Numbered from the stretch's first letter, positions 49,853 to 58,852 are shown. The stretch: 64,000 bases of DNA from JARFQH01 sp041299015 (GCA_041299015.1 JBFYWB010000054.1:11632-75631), one strand, 5' to 3'. Notes: a model not told the origin generated them from the sequence alone. Numbers and translations: made by a program.

Positions 49853-51787
49853 TTGAAGGCATTGTTAACCTCATTCGATTTGTTATTGATCGCAGCGGCG
49901 TTCCTTATCATGGCGGTCGGTTTGGCCCGGCGATGGTCGTTGTGGCGGACAAAAAAACCTGCCGGCATCTCCGGCGACTGGCAGGGGCTGAAGACTTCTT
50001 TGCTGCTGCATCGCGGCATCCTGCGAAGGCCCTCGGTGGGCGGGGCGCATCTGGCTGCATTCTGGGGTGTCCTCATTCCCCTGATCGTGATCATACTCGT
50101 CCAATTCGGGTTCATCATCCCCCAGGCACCGGCCAAACTGCTCTCCCTGGTTCAGGATCTGGCGGGCATTGCGTTGTTGATCGGCACCCTGTTCCTGCTG
50201 TTTCGACGCTTGGGAAGCACGGATGCCGAAGGGCCCTCGCGCACCATGGTGCCCATGGTTCTGCTGCTGGTCATCCTTGTCTCCGGGTTCATGGCCGAAG
50301 GCACGCGGCTGAGCATCCTCCGGGCCGACGGGGTTCCGTGGGCGTCGCCCATGGGATGGTTTTTCTCTCTGATATCCCCGGCCTCGCCGGTCTTCATGCA
50401 GATGATGATCCGCCTGCATTTCTTCGCCGTGCTCGCTCTCATCGCGGCCATTCCGTTTACCTTCATGCGCCATGCCGCGGCCTCGCCCCTGAACGTATTT
50501 TACAGGAAACAGGGCGCCAGGGCCGCATTGACGCTTCCATCGATCGAAAGCGGAGAGATCGGTGCAAAAACGGTTAAAGACCTTTCCTGGAAACAGATGC
50601 TGGATGCCGAAGCCTGTGTCGCTTGCGGCAGGTGCGACGAGAACTGCCCGGCCGCCATCTCGGGCAAACCCCTGTCCCCCCGGAAGATCATCCGAAATAT
50701 ACGGGAACAGATGGAGACGGTCGCCGCCGATCAAAAGCGACGCGGGAATGCACTGGGGAACGTGCCCGAACCGCCGCTCCTGGCAAACGCCGTCAGAGCG
50801 GATGAAATGTGGGCGTGCACCTCCTGCATGGCCTGTGTGGAACATTGCCCGGTCTTTATCGAACCCCTGGACAAGATCATCGACATGCGGCGGTATCAGG
50901 TCATGGGCGAGGCCCGGCTGCCCGCCGAAGCCCGGCCGATGATCCGGGATCTGGACCTTTACGGCGATGTTCAGGGCAAGGGTGTGGCCCATCGGGCAGA
51001 CTGGGCCATGAACCGGAAGGTTCCTCAGATGTCCCAGGCTCCCGCCCAAAGCGGATCCGATGTGGACATCCTCCTGTGGGTCGGTTGTTCCGGCGCATTT
51101 CATCCCCGGAACCAGGAGACCAGCCGGGCCATGGTGAAGATTCTCAAGGCTGCCGGCATCCGGTTCGCCATATTGGGAAAAGAGGAGGTGTGCTGCGGTG
51201 ATCCTGCCCGGCGGTTGGGCGACGAGATCCTCTTCCGAAAGCTGGCCCGGGCGAACATCGACCGATTAAACCATTATCAGGTGAAAAAAATCGTCACCCT
51301 GTGCCCTCACTGCCTGAATACCCTGAAAAATGAATATCCGGATTTGGGATGTAAAATGGAAGTGATTCATGCCACGGAACTGGTCATGACCCTGATCCGC
51401 GACAAACGCATCGCCCTGAAGTATCCCGTGGCGGATAAAATGGCCATACACGATGCCTGTTATCTGGGTCGATATAACCAGGTTTATGAGCCGCCTCGGG
51501 ATATCTGCCGGGCCGTGCCGGGCTCCCGGCTCAAGGAAACGGCGCGGAACCGGGGCAGCGGCTTCTGCTGCGGCGGCGGCGGCGGACGGATGTGGCTGCA
51601 CGAGAACATCGGTCAAAACATCAATGTGGTCCGGGCCGCGGAGCTGGCCAAGACCGATGTCGATTTGATCGGCACCGCTTGCCCCTATTGTCTGGTCATG
51701 CTGGACGACGGTGTGAAATCCCTCGAACTGGAAAAAACGCCGAAAGTGGCCGACATTATCGACATCGTTGCCGACTCATTGGGTTAG
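49853..51787 (+). CDS. ETF:quinone oxidoreductase-like membrane Fe-S protein (HdrD/DUF224, EMO type)
   Basis: A 644-residue inner membrane protein. Residues about 1-215 hold NarI-like transmembrane helices (SFDLLLIAAAFLIMAVGLAR; LAAFWGVLIPLIVIILVQFG; LVQDLAGIALLIGTLFLLF). Then two 4Fe-4S motifs, CVACGRCDENCP (about residue 258) and CTSCMACVEHCP (about residue 322), and two CCG domains (EVCCGDPARRLGD, GSGFCCGGGGGRMW with HDACYLG). This order matches the ETF:methylmenaquinone oxidoreductases that pass electrons from ETF to menaquinone. The start is TTG at 49853 with AGGAG eight bases upstream. Flanked by etfA and etfB, it is very likely the quinone-reducing exit of the cluster. Confidence 0.92.
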   Translation: MKALLTSFDLLLIAAAFLIMAVGLARRWSLWRTKKPAGISGDWQGLKTSLLLHRGILRRPSVGGAHLAAFWGVLIPLIVIILVQFGFIIPQAPAKLLSLVQDLAGIALLIGTLFLLFRRLGSTDAEGPSRTMVPMVLLLVILVSGFMAEGTRLSILRADGVPWASPMGWFFSLISPASPVFMQMMIRLHFFAVLALIAAIPFTFMRHAAASPLNVFYRKQGARAALTLPSIESGEIGAKTVKDLSWKQMLDAEACVACGRCDENCPAAISGKPLSPRKIIRNIREQMETVAADQKRRGNALGNVPEPPLLANAVRADEMWACTSCMACVEHCPVFIEPLDKIIDMRRYQVMGEARLPAEARPMIRDLDLYGDVQGKGVAHRADWAMNRKVPQMSQAPAQSGSDVDILLWVGCSGAFHPRNQETSRAMVKILKAAGIRFAILGKEEVCCGDPARRLGDEILFRKLARANIDRLNHYQVKKIVTLCPHCLNTLKNEYPDLGCKMEVIHATELVMTLIRDKRIALKYPVADKMAIHDACYLGRYNQVYEPPRDICRAVPGSRLKETARNRGSGFCCGGGGGRMWLHENIGQNINVVRAAELAKTDVDLIGTACPYCLVMLDDGVKSLELEKTPKVADIIDIVADSLG

Positions 51788-51820
51788 CCGTTAATACTTC
51801 TACCACCAAACGAGGATGAA

Positions 51821-52729
51821 ATGAAAATCATCGTCTGCGCCAAGCAAATTCGACACACCTATGCGAGAACGGGAACATCGCCCGAATCACATTATATCCG
51901 CCCTGAAGACGGTGTCTACCGCGTTAACCCTCACGATGAAGCGGCTCTCGAACTGGCACTGCGCCTGAAAGACGTATACGAAAACACCACCGTCGTGCTG
52001 CTCACCCTGGGGCCGATGATCGCCGAAGAGGAGATTCGACGGTGCCTGGCCACCGGCGCCGACGACCTATACCAGATCAAGGTAAACGGGCACCCGCCTT
52101 TTCCGGCAGACCCCCTCGATCAGCCCGACCCGTGGGTCAAATCGGATCTCATGGCCCGAGCCGTGAAAGAACTTGGAGGGGATCTGGTGCTCTGCGGTAA
52201 AGCGTCTCTCGATAAAGCCAGCGGTCAAGTGGGAGCGCTGCTGGCACACCGCCTCGACCTGCCGTTTGTATCGGCCATCACAGACCTCACTATCACAGAT
52301 CTTTCCATGAATAAATCCGGCGGCACCTTACAGGTGCAGCGAAGCGCCGGCCGCGGGGTTCGGGAAATCATCGAATGCCGGCTGCCGGCCGTCTTCAGCG
52401 TGGATTTGGGGCCGGATCTCCGGCTCCCGAAATTTTCCGAGCGACAACGGGTCAAAGCCTATGCCCCCAAGCAACTGGATTGCGGCGCTGCTGTCGATGC
52501 CCCGAAGTTGGTCTGCGCCCACCGGTTTCAGCCGCGCCCCCGTCCGAAGATCGTCCCCGCGCCGGACAGCCGCCTGCAGGCTTATGAACGCATCATGCAG
52601 CTTCTCGCCGGCAGCAAAGTGGAGAAAAAAGGGGAGATCTTGACCGGGAGTCCTGAATCTCAGGTCGAGGGCATTATCGCTTTTCTAAGAGCCAATGACT
52701 TCCTCCTATCGACCAATGCAGACCCATAA
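51821..52729 (+). CDS. etfB: Electron transfer flavoprotein, beta subunit
   Basis: A 302-residue ETF beta subunit: MKIIVCAKQIRHTYARTGTS, then YRVNPHDEAALELALRLKD, TVVLLTLGPMIAEEEIRRCL and ATGADDLYQI. ELGGDLVLCGKASLDKASGQ and VGALLAHRLDLPFVSAITDL are typical of the nucleotide-binding domain. The C-terminal ~60 residues are longer than usual. It pairs with EtfA encoded three genes upstream. The start of the next gene overlaps its end by up to 35 bases. Confidence 0.93.
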   Translation: MKIIVCAKQIRHTYARTGTSPESHYIRPEDGVYRVNPHDEAALELALRLKDVYENTTVVLLTLGPMIAEEEIRRCLATGADDLYQIKVNGHPPFPADPLDQPDPWVKSDLMARAVKELGGDLVLCGKASLDKASGQVGALLAHRLDLPFVSAITDLTITDLSMNKSGGTLQVQRSAGRGVREIIECRLPAVFSVDLGPDLRLPKFSERQRVKAYAPKQLDCGAAVDAPKLVCAHRFQPRPRPKIVPAPDSRLQAYERIMQLLAGSKVEKKGEILTGSPESQVEGIIAFLRANDFLLSTNADP

Positions 52730-54200
52730 CCGCCCTTTGACCTTTCGGCTGAGACCTTCAGCCCGATACCACTGCCTGCCCGACGGGAAGACGGCGCTGG
52801 TGCTGCTCTTCCCACTGCGGGCGGTGTTTGTTCATGCGTTCTGGCATCCGGTGCCGGCCTGCCTGGGCCATGATGCGTGGGTGCCGCTGGAACGAATCGC
52901 AGAAGCGGTGCCCCATATTACTTCCGAACAGATCGAACTCTTCCTGAACACCCTGATTCAAAAGGGGTACGTCACCCAGGAAGGCTTTCCCCTGCTCGAT
53001 GACGCCGATTATCCGACGGTGTCCGTCATCATACCGGTCAGAAACCGGCCAGAGGAGATCACCGCCTGCCTTAGCACATTGACCCGCCTCGATTATCCGG
53101 CCGAAAAGCTGGAGATCATCGTGGTGGACGATGCCTCCGAAGATGTCACCCCCGAGGCGGTGGCCCGATTCCATGAGGCACGCCTCCTCCGGATGCAGCA
53201 GCACCGTCAGGCATCTTTTTGCCGCAATCGGGCCGCCGAAGCCGCCCGGGGAGACATCCTGGCATTCATCGATTCGGATTGCCTGGCCGATCCCACCTGG
53301 CTCAAGGAATTGGTGCCCGCGTTTCGAGACGCGTCACTCGGCGCATTGGGCGGCTGGGTCGATGCCGCCTTCGAAGAAAACGGGCTGGACCGGTATGAAA
53401 AGGTCAAGTCGTCTCTCAAGATAGGGGCCTGGTTTAAGCGATCCGAACAGGCCGAACGCTTTTTTTATGTGCCCGCCTGTAATTTCCTGGTCAGAAGAGA
53501 GGCTTTTTTAAGCCTGGGCGGCTTCCGGGAGACCCTTAATGTGGGCGAAGATGTCGATTTGTGTTGGCGGTTGCAAGACGCGGGACATATTTTGGAATAT
53601 CGACCCATGGGCAGGGTGGCCCACAAGCACCGGAACCGCCTCGCCGCCTTTTGCACCAGGCGCTTCGATTACGGTACCTCCGAACCCATGCTCCAGCAGC
53701 TGCACACCGGCCGGGTGAAAACCCTTTATCTGCCTTGGTCCGAATCCCTTTTCTGGCTGATCGTCATCCTGTCGATGGCGCTGAAAACTGCCCTGCCTCT
53801 TTTGCTGGGTGCGGGGTTGCTCCTGGTGGACGCTATAAGAAAACACGGCAAACTGAAGACCCGGCGGATCCCTGTCACGCAATGCCAGGTTTTCACGGCC
53901 ATCATCCGCGGCTATCTATCCTTCTTCTATCATTGTTGCAGTTTTATATCCCGTTATTACCTGGTCGTCGTGCCGGCGGTATTGCTCTTGTCTCCACTGA
54001 CTGCCGCCGTTATTTTCGGGATGCATCTGACAGCCGGCATTGTAGAATATATGGTCAAGAAACCGCGCCTGAATCCGTTGTCGTTTTTGCTCTTTTTCAC
54101 CTTGGAACAGGTATCCTATCAATCCGGTGTGTGGTGGGAGTGCATTCATCGGGTCAACTTCCACCCGGTGCTGCCGAGGATCATTCACAAGCGGAGTTGA
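52695..54200 (+). CDS. MftF-like family 2 glycosyltransferase with PqqD-like N-terminus
   Basis: A 501-residue glycosyltransferase. Residues about 15-90 (LTFRLRPSARYHCLPDGKTA; ITSEQIELFLNTLIQKGYVT) resemble a PqqD-like peptide-recognition fold. The GT2 domain follows: PTVSVIIPVRNRPEEITACL, KLEIIVVDDASEDVTPEAVA, AFIDSDCLADPTWLKELV (DxD), GGFRETLNVGEDVDLCWRLQ. Hydrophobic helices come at the end (FWLIVILSMALKTALPLLLG; YYLVVVPAVLLLSPLTAAVI). This is the pattern of the mycofactocin glycosyltransferase MftF. No precursor MftA, MftB, MftD or MftE is recognised here, so the linkage is by family resemblance. ATG 52695 and 52716 are both possible; the upstream site overlaps etfB. Confidence 0.8.
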   Translation: MTSSYRPMQTHNRPLTFRLRPSARYHCLPDGKTALVLLFPLRAVFVHAFWHPVPACLGHDAWVPLERIAEAVPHITSEQIELFLNTLIQKGYVTQEGFPLLDDADYPTVSVIIPVRNRPEEITACLSTLTRLDYPAEKLEIIVVDDASEDVTPEAVARFHEARLLRMQQHRQASFCRNRAAEAARGDILAFIDSDCLADPTWLKELVPAFRDASLGALGGWVDAAFEENGLDRYEKVKSSLKIGAWFKRSEQAERFFYVPACNFLVRREAFLSLGGFRETLNVGEDVDLCWRLQDAGHILEYRPMGRVAHKHRNRLAAFCTRRFDYGTSEPMLQQLHTGRVKTLYLPWSESLFWLIVILSMALKTALPLLLGAGLLLVDAIRKHGKLKTRRIPVTQCQVFTAIIRGYLSFFYHCCSFISRYYLVVVPAVLLLSPLTAAVIFGMHLTAGIVEYMVKKPRLNPLSFLLFFTLEQVSYQSGVWWECIHRVNFHPVLPRIIHKRS

Positions 54201-54366
54201 TGCCTGATGATTGATGCCGGTCCGGGAAACGTGACAGAAACCCTCATTGAGACACTGCCGGCATCGGAGGAGTCCGTCCGAATCTGTCGCTTTGCAGGTC
54301 GGTTTTCGTGAATGCCGTCATTGTCATCATAATTATCCTTAAAAGCATTTTTAAAGGAGACATCAC

Positions 54367-54642
54367 ATGCCAAAGTACATCATCGAACGCGAATTGCCGG
54401 GCGCCGGGAATCTTGGAGACGATCAGATTCAGGGCATTTCACAAAAATCATGCCAGGTACTGGGTGAATTGGGGCCCCAGATTCAATGGGTGGAAAGCTT
54501 TGTTACCGATGATAAAATCTATTGTGTGTACATTGCCCCCAGCAAGGATTTGATCGAAAAGCACGCGCAGCAAGGCGGCTTTCCGGCAAACCAAATCTCG
54601 AAAGTCAGGCGAATGATCGATCCGACGAGCGCCGAAGGATAA
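54367..54642 (+). CDS. DUF4242 small protein
   Basis: A 91-residue protein of the DUF4242 type: MPKYIIERELPGAGNLGDDQ, LGPQIQWVESFVTDDKIYCV and YIAPSKDLIEKHAQQGGFPA. It is a small ferredoxin-like fold that may bind metal; related proteins are called nickel-binding. ATG 54367 has AAAGGAG upstream. It begins a run of small genes between the glycosyltransferase and the radical SAM genes. Confidence 0.85.
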   Translation: MPKYIIERELPGAGNLGDDQIQGISQKSCQVLGELGPQIQWVESFVTDDKIYCVYIAPSKDLIEKHAQQGGFPANQISKVRRMIDPTSAEG

Positions 54643-54669
54643 ACCACTATTTACCAAAGGAGGTCACTC

Positions 54670-54984
54670 ATGGCTGATCGCAAAGTCACCGTGATCGCGC
54701 GGCTAAAGGCCAAGCCCGGTTTGGAGGAGAAAGTCAAGAGAGAAGTCATGAATCTGGTAGCACCGACCCGAGCGGAAGCCGGGTGCATCAATTACGACCT
54801 GCACCTATCATCCGACGACCCGACGCTCTTGATGCTCTACGAAAACTGGGTCAGCAAGAAGGCTCTGGACGAGCACCTGGCCATGCCCTATCTGGAGGCG
54901 TTCAAGGCCAAGGCGGGTGAAATTCTGGCCGAACCGCTGGACATCACCCTGTGGGAGATGATCAGCGCGCCGGCGAAGAAATAG
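54670..54984 (+). CDS. Antibiotic biosynthesis monooxygenase (ABM) domain protein
   Basis: A 104-residue dimeric alpha-beta barrel protein of the ABM/YgiN family: VTVIARLKAKPGLEEKVKRE, APTRAEAGCINYDLHLSSDD, LLMLYENWVSKKALDEHLAM. Such proteins oxidise quinones or act as binding proteins. ATG 54670 has AAAGGAGG upstream. It lies 27 bases after the DUF4242 gene and is probably cotranscribed. Confidence 0.9.
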   Translation: MADRKVTVIARLKAKPGLEEKVKREVMNLVAPTRAEAGCINYDLHLSSDDPTLLMLYENWVSKKALDEHLAMPYLEAFKAKAGEILAEPLDITLWEMISAPAKK

Positions 54985-55109
54985 CCGCAGGGATTTGCTT
55001 CGCGGATCCGATGCGACGTCAGGATTTATTCCAAAGGACAGGGTTTGTTGAGAATGGCGGCGGTTTGGGGCATCACCCGCCGAACCGGCCGGGGTGAAGA
55101 GCCGCGCTC

Positions 55110-55313
55110 GTGTATTGCCAGAAACCCAACTGCTCAAAATTTGTCGCCGCCGATCAATTGGCCGGGTCCCGCCCGGATCTATCGGGATCCCGGTCAAACC
55201 GCTGCGTCGATTTTTTCCCCGATAATAAAAAGGAAGCGCTCGACCGCAAGGGATTCGTCAGTCAGACCAGCTGCGGGATCTGCGGGAAGACGATCATCGA
55301 CGATCTGTTATAA
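55110..55313 (+). CDS. Small Cys-containing protein (zinc ribbon?)
   Basis: A 67-residue frame, VYCQKPNCSKFVAADQLAGS at its start and TSCGICGKTIIDDLL at its end, with paired Cys (C-x4-C and C-x2-C) that could bind zinc. The start is GTG at 55110 with a GAAGAG site nine bases upstream. It sits between the ABM gene and the radical SAM genes, where a modified-peptide precursor might be expected, but nothing in it resembles a known precursor core. It ends 18 bases before the radical SAM start. Confidence 0.5.
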   Translation: MYCQKPNCSKFVAADQLAGSRPDLSGSRSNRCVDFFPDNKKEALDRKGFVSQTSCGICGKTIIDDLL

Positions 55314-55331
55314 AAAGGGAACGGCCTCGGC

Positions 55332-56465
55332 ATGAGCGCATCGGATCTGTTGGCGGATCGATTTCGACGACACGGATTACTTACTCCGCGAGCTTTAACG
55401 CTCATGATCACGAGCGGCTGTAATCTGCAATGCCGTCATTGCCTGCTCGACTGCGGACCGCCGCTCGCCGGCTCGGCCGTGCCTTCGGAAACTCTCATAA
55501 AAACGATCCGGGAGTTTATGCAGGCCGGTGCAGCGAAGATCACCATCGCCGGCGGCGAACCGCTGACCCACCCGGAATGGATCGCCATCGTCGGTTATGC
55601 CTGCCGCTTGCCCGAACTGGAGGAGGTCGTCCTGCAGACCAACGGCGCCCTGTTGGACGAGACGACGACCAGGCAGCTGGCGGGCCTGTCCCCGCAGCGC
55701 TTGCGGCTTCAAATCAGCATCGAGGGGGCCACGGCCCTCACCCATGATGCGGTGCGCGGTCCGGGAAGCTTCGCAGCGACGCTGCAAGGATTGCGGCTGG
55801 CGGTCCGGCGGGGCCTTGGAAGTCAGACACACGCGGCCTTCACGGAGATGGCGCACAATTTCGATGACATTCCCAAGCTGCTGGAGCTCTTGGACGACAT
55901 CGGAATTTCACGCCTGGTCAGTGGAACACTGGTTCGCGGCGGACGCGCGGTGGCCTGGCCCCAAATCGCGGCGCCGTCGACCGCTCAGGCCAGTGCTCTT
56001 CTGGATCGCTATCATCAGGATCGGGCGTTCAAGGAGCGCTATGACCGCATGGCCAAGGTGTCGGTCATCGAGTGGTACAAGGGCCGATCGGAACCGGTCG
56101 ACAGGATCTGCAGCTGCATCGAAAACCCGTTTATATCGGCCACCGGACGACTCTATCCGTGCGTAATGCTCCTTTCTGAAGAATATGCCGTTGCGGGCGT
56201 TTTTCACCGCCCTTTCGAAGATCTCATTTCGGAAGGCTTGCCCAGATGGGCCGAGCTTCCCCGGATCAGCCGGCGGCGGATGACGCGGCTCGACACCTGT
56301 GAAGGCTGTTCCGGGAGGCATCACTGCGGTGGGGGCTGTATGGGACGCGCTTTCGCTCACAGCGGTGTTCTGATGGCGCCGGAAGACCGTTGCGCCCTCA
56401 GAAAAGCAGCCTACTGCTGGAAACCGGCGGATCGACACAAAGACGGCGCTTGCGGGAGATCTTAA
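55332..56465 (+). CDS. Radical SAM/SPASM protein, first
   Basis: A 377-residue radical SAM enzyme. The SAM cluster motif is MITSGCNLQCRHCLLDCGPP (CxxxCxxC, about residue 30). ITIAGGEPLTHPEWI and LRLQISIEGATALTHDAVRG follow as in peptide-modifying maturases. The C-terminal SPASM region has CSCIENPFISATGRLYPCVM and CEGCSGRHHCGGGCMGRAFA, which can bind two extra 4Fe-4S clusters. It could modify a peptide in a manner similar to MftC, but is too far from it to name. It ends directly before the next gene, so the two are coupled. Confidence 0.88.
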   Translation: MSASDLLADRFRRHGLLTPRALTLMITSGCNLQCRHCLLDCGPPLAGSAVPSETLIKTIREFMQAGAAKITIAGGEPLTHPEWIAIVGYACRLPELEEVVLQTNGALLDETTTRQLAGLSPQRLRLQISIEGATALTHDAVRGPGSFAATLQGLRLAVRRGLGSQTHAAFTEMAHNFDDIPKLLELLDDIGISRLVSGTLVRGGRAVAWPQIAAPSTAQASALLDRYHQDRAFKERYDRMAKVSVIEWYKGRSEPVDRICSCIENPFISATGRLYPCVMLLSEEYAVAGVFHRPFEDLISEGLPRWAELPRISRRRMTRLDTCEGCSGRHHCGGGCMGRAFAHSGVLMAPEDRCALRKAAYCWKPADRHKDGACGRS

Positions 56466-57617
56466 ATGCAAATGGACCGCACCCTGTTGAAGCTGATAAT
56501 TCAGCTCGGTCGAAACGGTCTGCGCCATCGCTATCGACGCCTCACCGGGAAACCGGGGAAACCGGCCGCGATCAGCTTCGAGATCACGCACGACTGCATT
56601 GCCCGCTGCATCATGTGCAACATCTGGAAGATCCCGGCCCGCGTGCCGAACCTGCCGATTGCCGACTGGCTGGCTCTGCTCGCGTCCCCGGTGCTGGACG
56701 ACCTGCGGGAACTGGATGTCACCGGCGGTGAACCTTTTCTGCGCAGTGACCTGGTCGATCTCTTCGACGGCATCTGCGCCCTCAAAAAAACCAACCTGAA
56801 GAGATTGCGGGCAGTGGCCGTGACCACCAACGGCTTTTTGACCCGGCGGGTCTTAACGGCAGTTGAAGAGATCGCCCGCCGGCTGCAAAGGCAAAACATC
56901 GAGCTGGTCATGGTCTGCGCCATGGATGCGGCGGGGCCGGTTCACGAACAAATTCGGCGGGTGAAGGATGCCTGGCCGAAGTTAAACGCAACCATCCAGG
57001 GCCTGATCGATCTTCGCCGACGCTATCCCAATCTGATCATCGGTGTGAAGACCACTATCTTGCCGCTCAATGTCGATGAACTCGATGGCATCGCCGATTA
57101 CGCCGCAGCGAATCGCCTGTTTACGATCATTTCGCCCTGCATCGTCACCAGGGGGCGCTACCTTAATCCCGATCTGGCCGGAGATATGGCCTTCAGCCCG
57201 GATGACGTGGCCAAAATGATCCATTTTTTCCGGCGTGAGCGCTCCGACTGGAGTTACCACGGCGGTCGCCTGATAGACTACTTTCAAACCGGCGTCATGC
57301 ACAAGCCGTGCACCTGCGGGTACAATTACTTCTTCGTCCGCAGCAATGGCGAAGTGTACCTGTGCCCTCTGATCGATCGATCCGTCGGCAACATACGGTG
57401 CCAATCGTTGGCGGAAATCTTCTTTTCGGACCGGGCGAACCGGATCAGAAAAAGCGTCGGCCGCTTCAATGAATGCCGCGGCTGCACCGAACCTGGTCTC
57501 GAACGGTTCAGTCTGCCGATGGAAGGGTTCAGCTACCTGTCGCTGCTGCCGGCATTCGGCCGAACGGACTTTTTAAGATTTCACCGCCACATGGGTCTGG
57601 ATAAATATGTCGGCTGA
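56466..57617 (+). CDS. Radical SAM/SPASM protein, second
   Basis: A 383-residue radical SAM enzyme. The motif is ITHDCIARCIMCNIWKIPAR (CxxxCxxC, about residue 42), with LRELDVTGGEPFLRSDLVDL and VAVTTNGFLTRRVLTAVEEI. The C-terminal part has CTCGYNYFFVRSNGEVYLCP and FNECRGCTEP, a shorter SPASM/twitch region. The start ATG at 56466 follows the previous stop without a gap. Two radical SAM genes in tandem are typical of peptide or cofactor maturation. The substrate is unknown. Confidence 0.88.
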   Translation: MQMDRTLLKLIIQLGRNGLRHRYRRLTGKPGKPAAISFEITHDCIARCIMCNIWKIPARVPNLPIADWLALLASPVLDDLRELDVTGGEPFLRSDLVDLFDGICALKKTNLKRLRAVAVTTNGFLTRRVLTAVEEIARRLQRQNIELVMVCAMDAAGPVHEQIRRVKDAWPKLNATIQGLIDLRRRYPNLIIGVKTTILPLNVDELDGIADYAAANRLFTIISPCIVTRGRYLNPDLAGDMAFSPDDVAKMIHFFRRERSDWSYHGGRLIDYFQTGVMHKPCTCGYNYFFVRSNGEVYLCPLIDRSVGNIRCQSLAEIFFSDRANRIRKSVGRFNECRGCTEPGLERFSLPMEGFSYLSLLPAFGRTDFLRFHRHMGLDKYVG

Positions 57618-57645
57618 TCTCGATGGCGTCGAGGTGAACCGGGTA

Positions 57646-57756
57646 TCACCGGTTTATTTTCTTGAGGAGGAAAGCCATGTTCTTTCCCAGGACCCGCATG
57701 GTCTCCAGTCCTTGGGCGTCTTTCCCGACATCCCCTTTATCAAGGCCAAGTGCCAT
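57646..57756 (-). pseudogene. Remnant of a flavodoxin/FMN-reductase-like gene (C-terminal end)
   Basis: A minus-strand fragment of 36 codons reads LGLDKGDVGKDAQGLETMRV then LGKNMAFLLKKINR. It resembles the last helix of flavodoxin-like NADPH-dependent FMN reductases (DxEGLETxRxLGxNMAxLLK). A stop codon lies in frame a few codons upstream, and no body of the gene is found. The plus-strand frame over the same bases is treated as a shadow. Confidence 0.45.
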
Positions 57757-57886
57757 GTTAGAAATATACACGGATCAAATCTTTAATGCCGCTTCTTGAC
57801 CCGCCAGTCGGGAGAAGGACCGCGATGATTTCCTAAAACACCTTCGCCCCGAATCTAATTCTATCACCACTGAAAGGAGGAGTATT

Positions 57887-58201
57887 ATGGTGCTTCAAGT
57901 CATGAAATGGGATATCCATCCGGATAAGGTCGAGGCTTATTTAAAATGGACGGAAGGCGCTATCAAGCGTTCTCTTTCGGTGCCGGGTGTGATCGAGTTT
58001 CGGGCCTACCGCCCGGCCACCGGTGCCTCACAAGCGGTGACGACTTACGAGTTCGAGGACATGCTCGCTTGGGCAGCCTGGCAAAGCCATGAGGAGACGC
58101 AAAAAGTGTTGACGGAACTGCGCACACTCGCTTTGAATGTGACAATTGAAGTCTGGGGGCCGTCGCCGGTCGTTCCGGTGCCGATTCGGCCGGGAAAGTG
58201 A
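57887..58201 (+). CDS. ABM-like dimeric barrel protein
   Basis: A 104-residue protein, MVLQVMKWDIHPDKVEAYLK, then SVPGVIEFRAYRPATGASQA and TYEFEDMLAWAAWQSHEETQ. It has the ferredoxin-like dimeric alpha-beta barrel pattern of ABM/EthD proteins. ATG 57887 has AAAGGAGG upstream. It stands 270 bases after the second radical SAM gene and may be the last gene of the OYE-ETF cluster. Confidence 0.75.
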   Translation: MVLQVMKWDIHPDKVEAYLKWTEGAIKRSLSVPGVIEFRAYRPATGASQAVTTYEFEDMLAWAAWQSHEETQKVLTELRTLALNVTIEVWGPSPVVPVPIRPGK

Positions 58202-58345
58202 TCCCCATCGATTAAATGCCGCAAAGATTGCCCGAAAGTGCCCCGAATAGAGAAAAGGCGGACCTCCATCATTTTGCGTCAACGGGCAAGGGAGCTTTTT
58301 GCAACAATTTATTCATTTTCAACTCCAACAACAGGAGAGCAAGAA

Positions 58346-58852
58346 ATGAAAAAACTAATCATACTATCGGCAGCGTTTCTGATCGCAATGGGTTCTTTCT
58401 GCCCGAAAGGTAACGCGCAGGATCTTAAGAAAGGCATGACATCGGGTAAATTTACATACAGTGGAACTTATGCATACATAGCCATAGGAGAAGAGCGCGC
58501 TCACATGACGTATGAAATGACAGGTGTATTGATCCCTGAACCTGGAAAGTCAATATTCAAAAACGCATCTGTTCGATGCATCGGTGCATATCATGCGATC
58601 AGGGGACATTATGATAATGATAAAGGCACTTGTGTCTATAACGACTCAGATGGCGATCGATTTTTTATTACATACATCGGCACCGGTGATATGGGCAAAG
58701 GTGGCAAGGGGAATTATGAATATTTGGGCGGGAAAGGAAAATATGCTGGCCTCAGCGGGAAGGGCGAATACGAACTTGAAGAGTTGAAACCGGCCAAAGA
58801 GGGCACTTTTCAAGGCATAAGCACCTATACCGCGAATTGGGAATTGCCATAG
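58346..58852 (+). CDS. Secreted beta-barrel-like protein, unknown function
   Basis: A 168-residue protein with a signal peptide (MKKLIILSAAFLIAMGSFCP, cleavage after GNA). The mature part is rich in Gly and beta-strand (FTYSGTYAYIAIGEERAHMT; YEYLGGKGKYAGLSGKGEYE), a pattern reminiscent of the allene oxide cyclase-like or lipocalin-like barrels, with low confidence. ATG 58346 has AGGAG upstream. The transposase remnant begins at its 3' end on the other strand. Confidence 0.7.
   Translation: MKKLIILSAAFLIAMGSFCPKGNAQDLKKGMTSGKFTYSGTYAYIAIGEERAHMTYEMTGVLIPEPGKSIFKNASVRCIGAYHAIRGHYDNDKGTCVYNDSDGDRFFITYIGTGDMGKGGKGNYEYLGGKGKYAGLSGKGEYELEELKPAKEGTFQGISTYTANWELP

Noticed and set aside
57677..57799. 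A 40-codon plus-strand frame with an excellent AGGAGG site, which could be a precursor peptide of the radical SAM genes
   Set aside because: The opposite strand over the same bases resembles the end of a flavodoxin-like protein, and the apparent ribosome binding site is the complement of Leu-Leu-Lys codons. The peptide has no Cys or repeated core.
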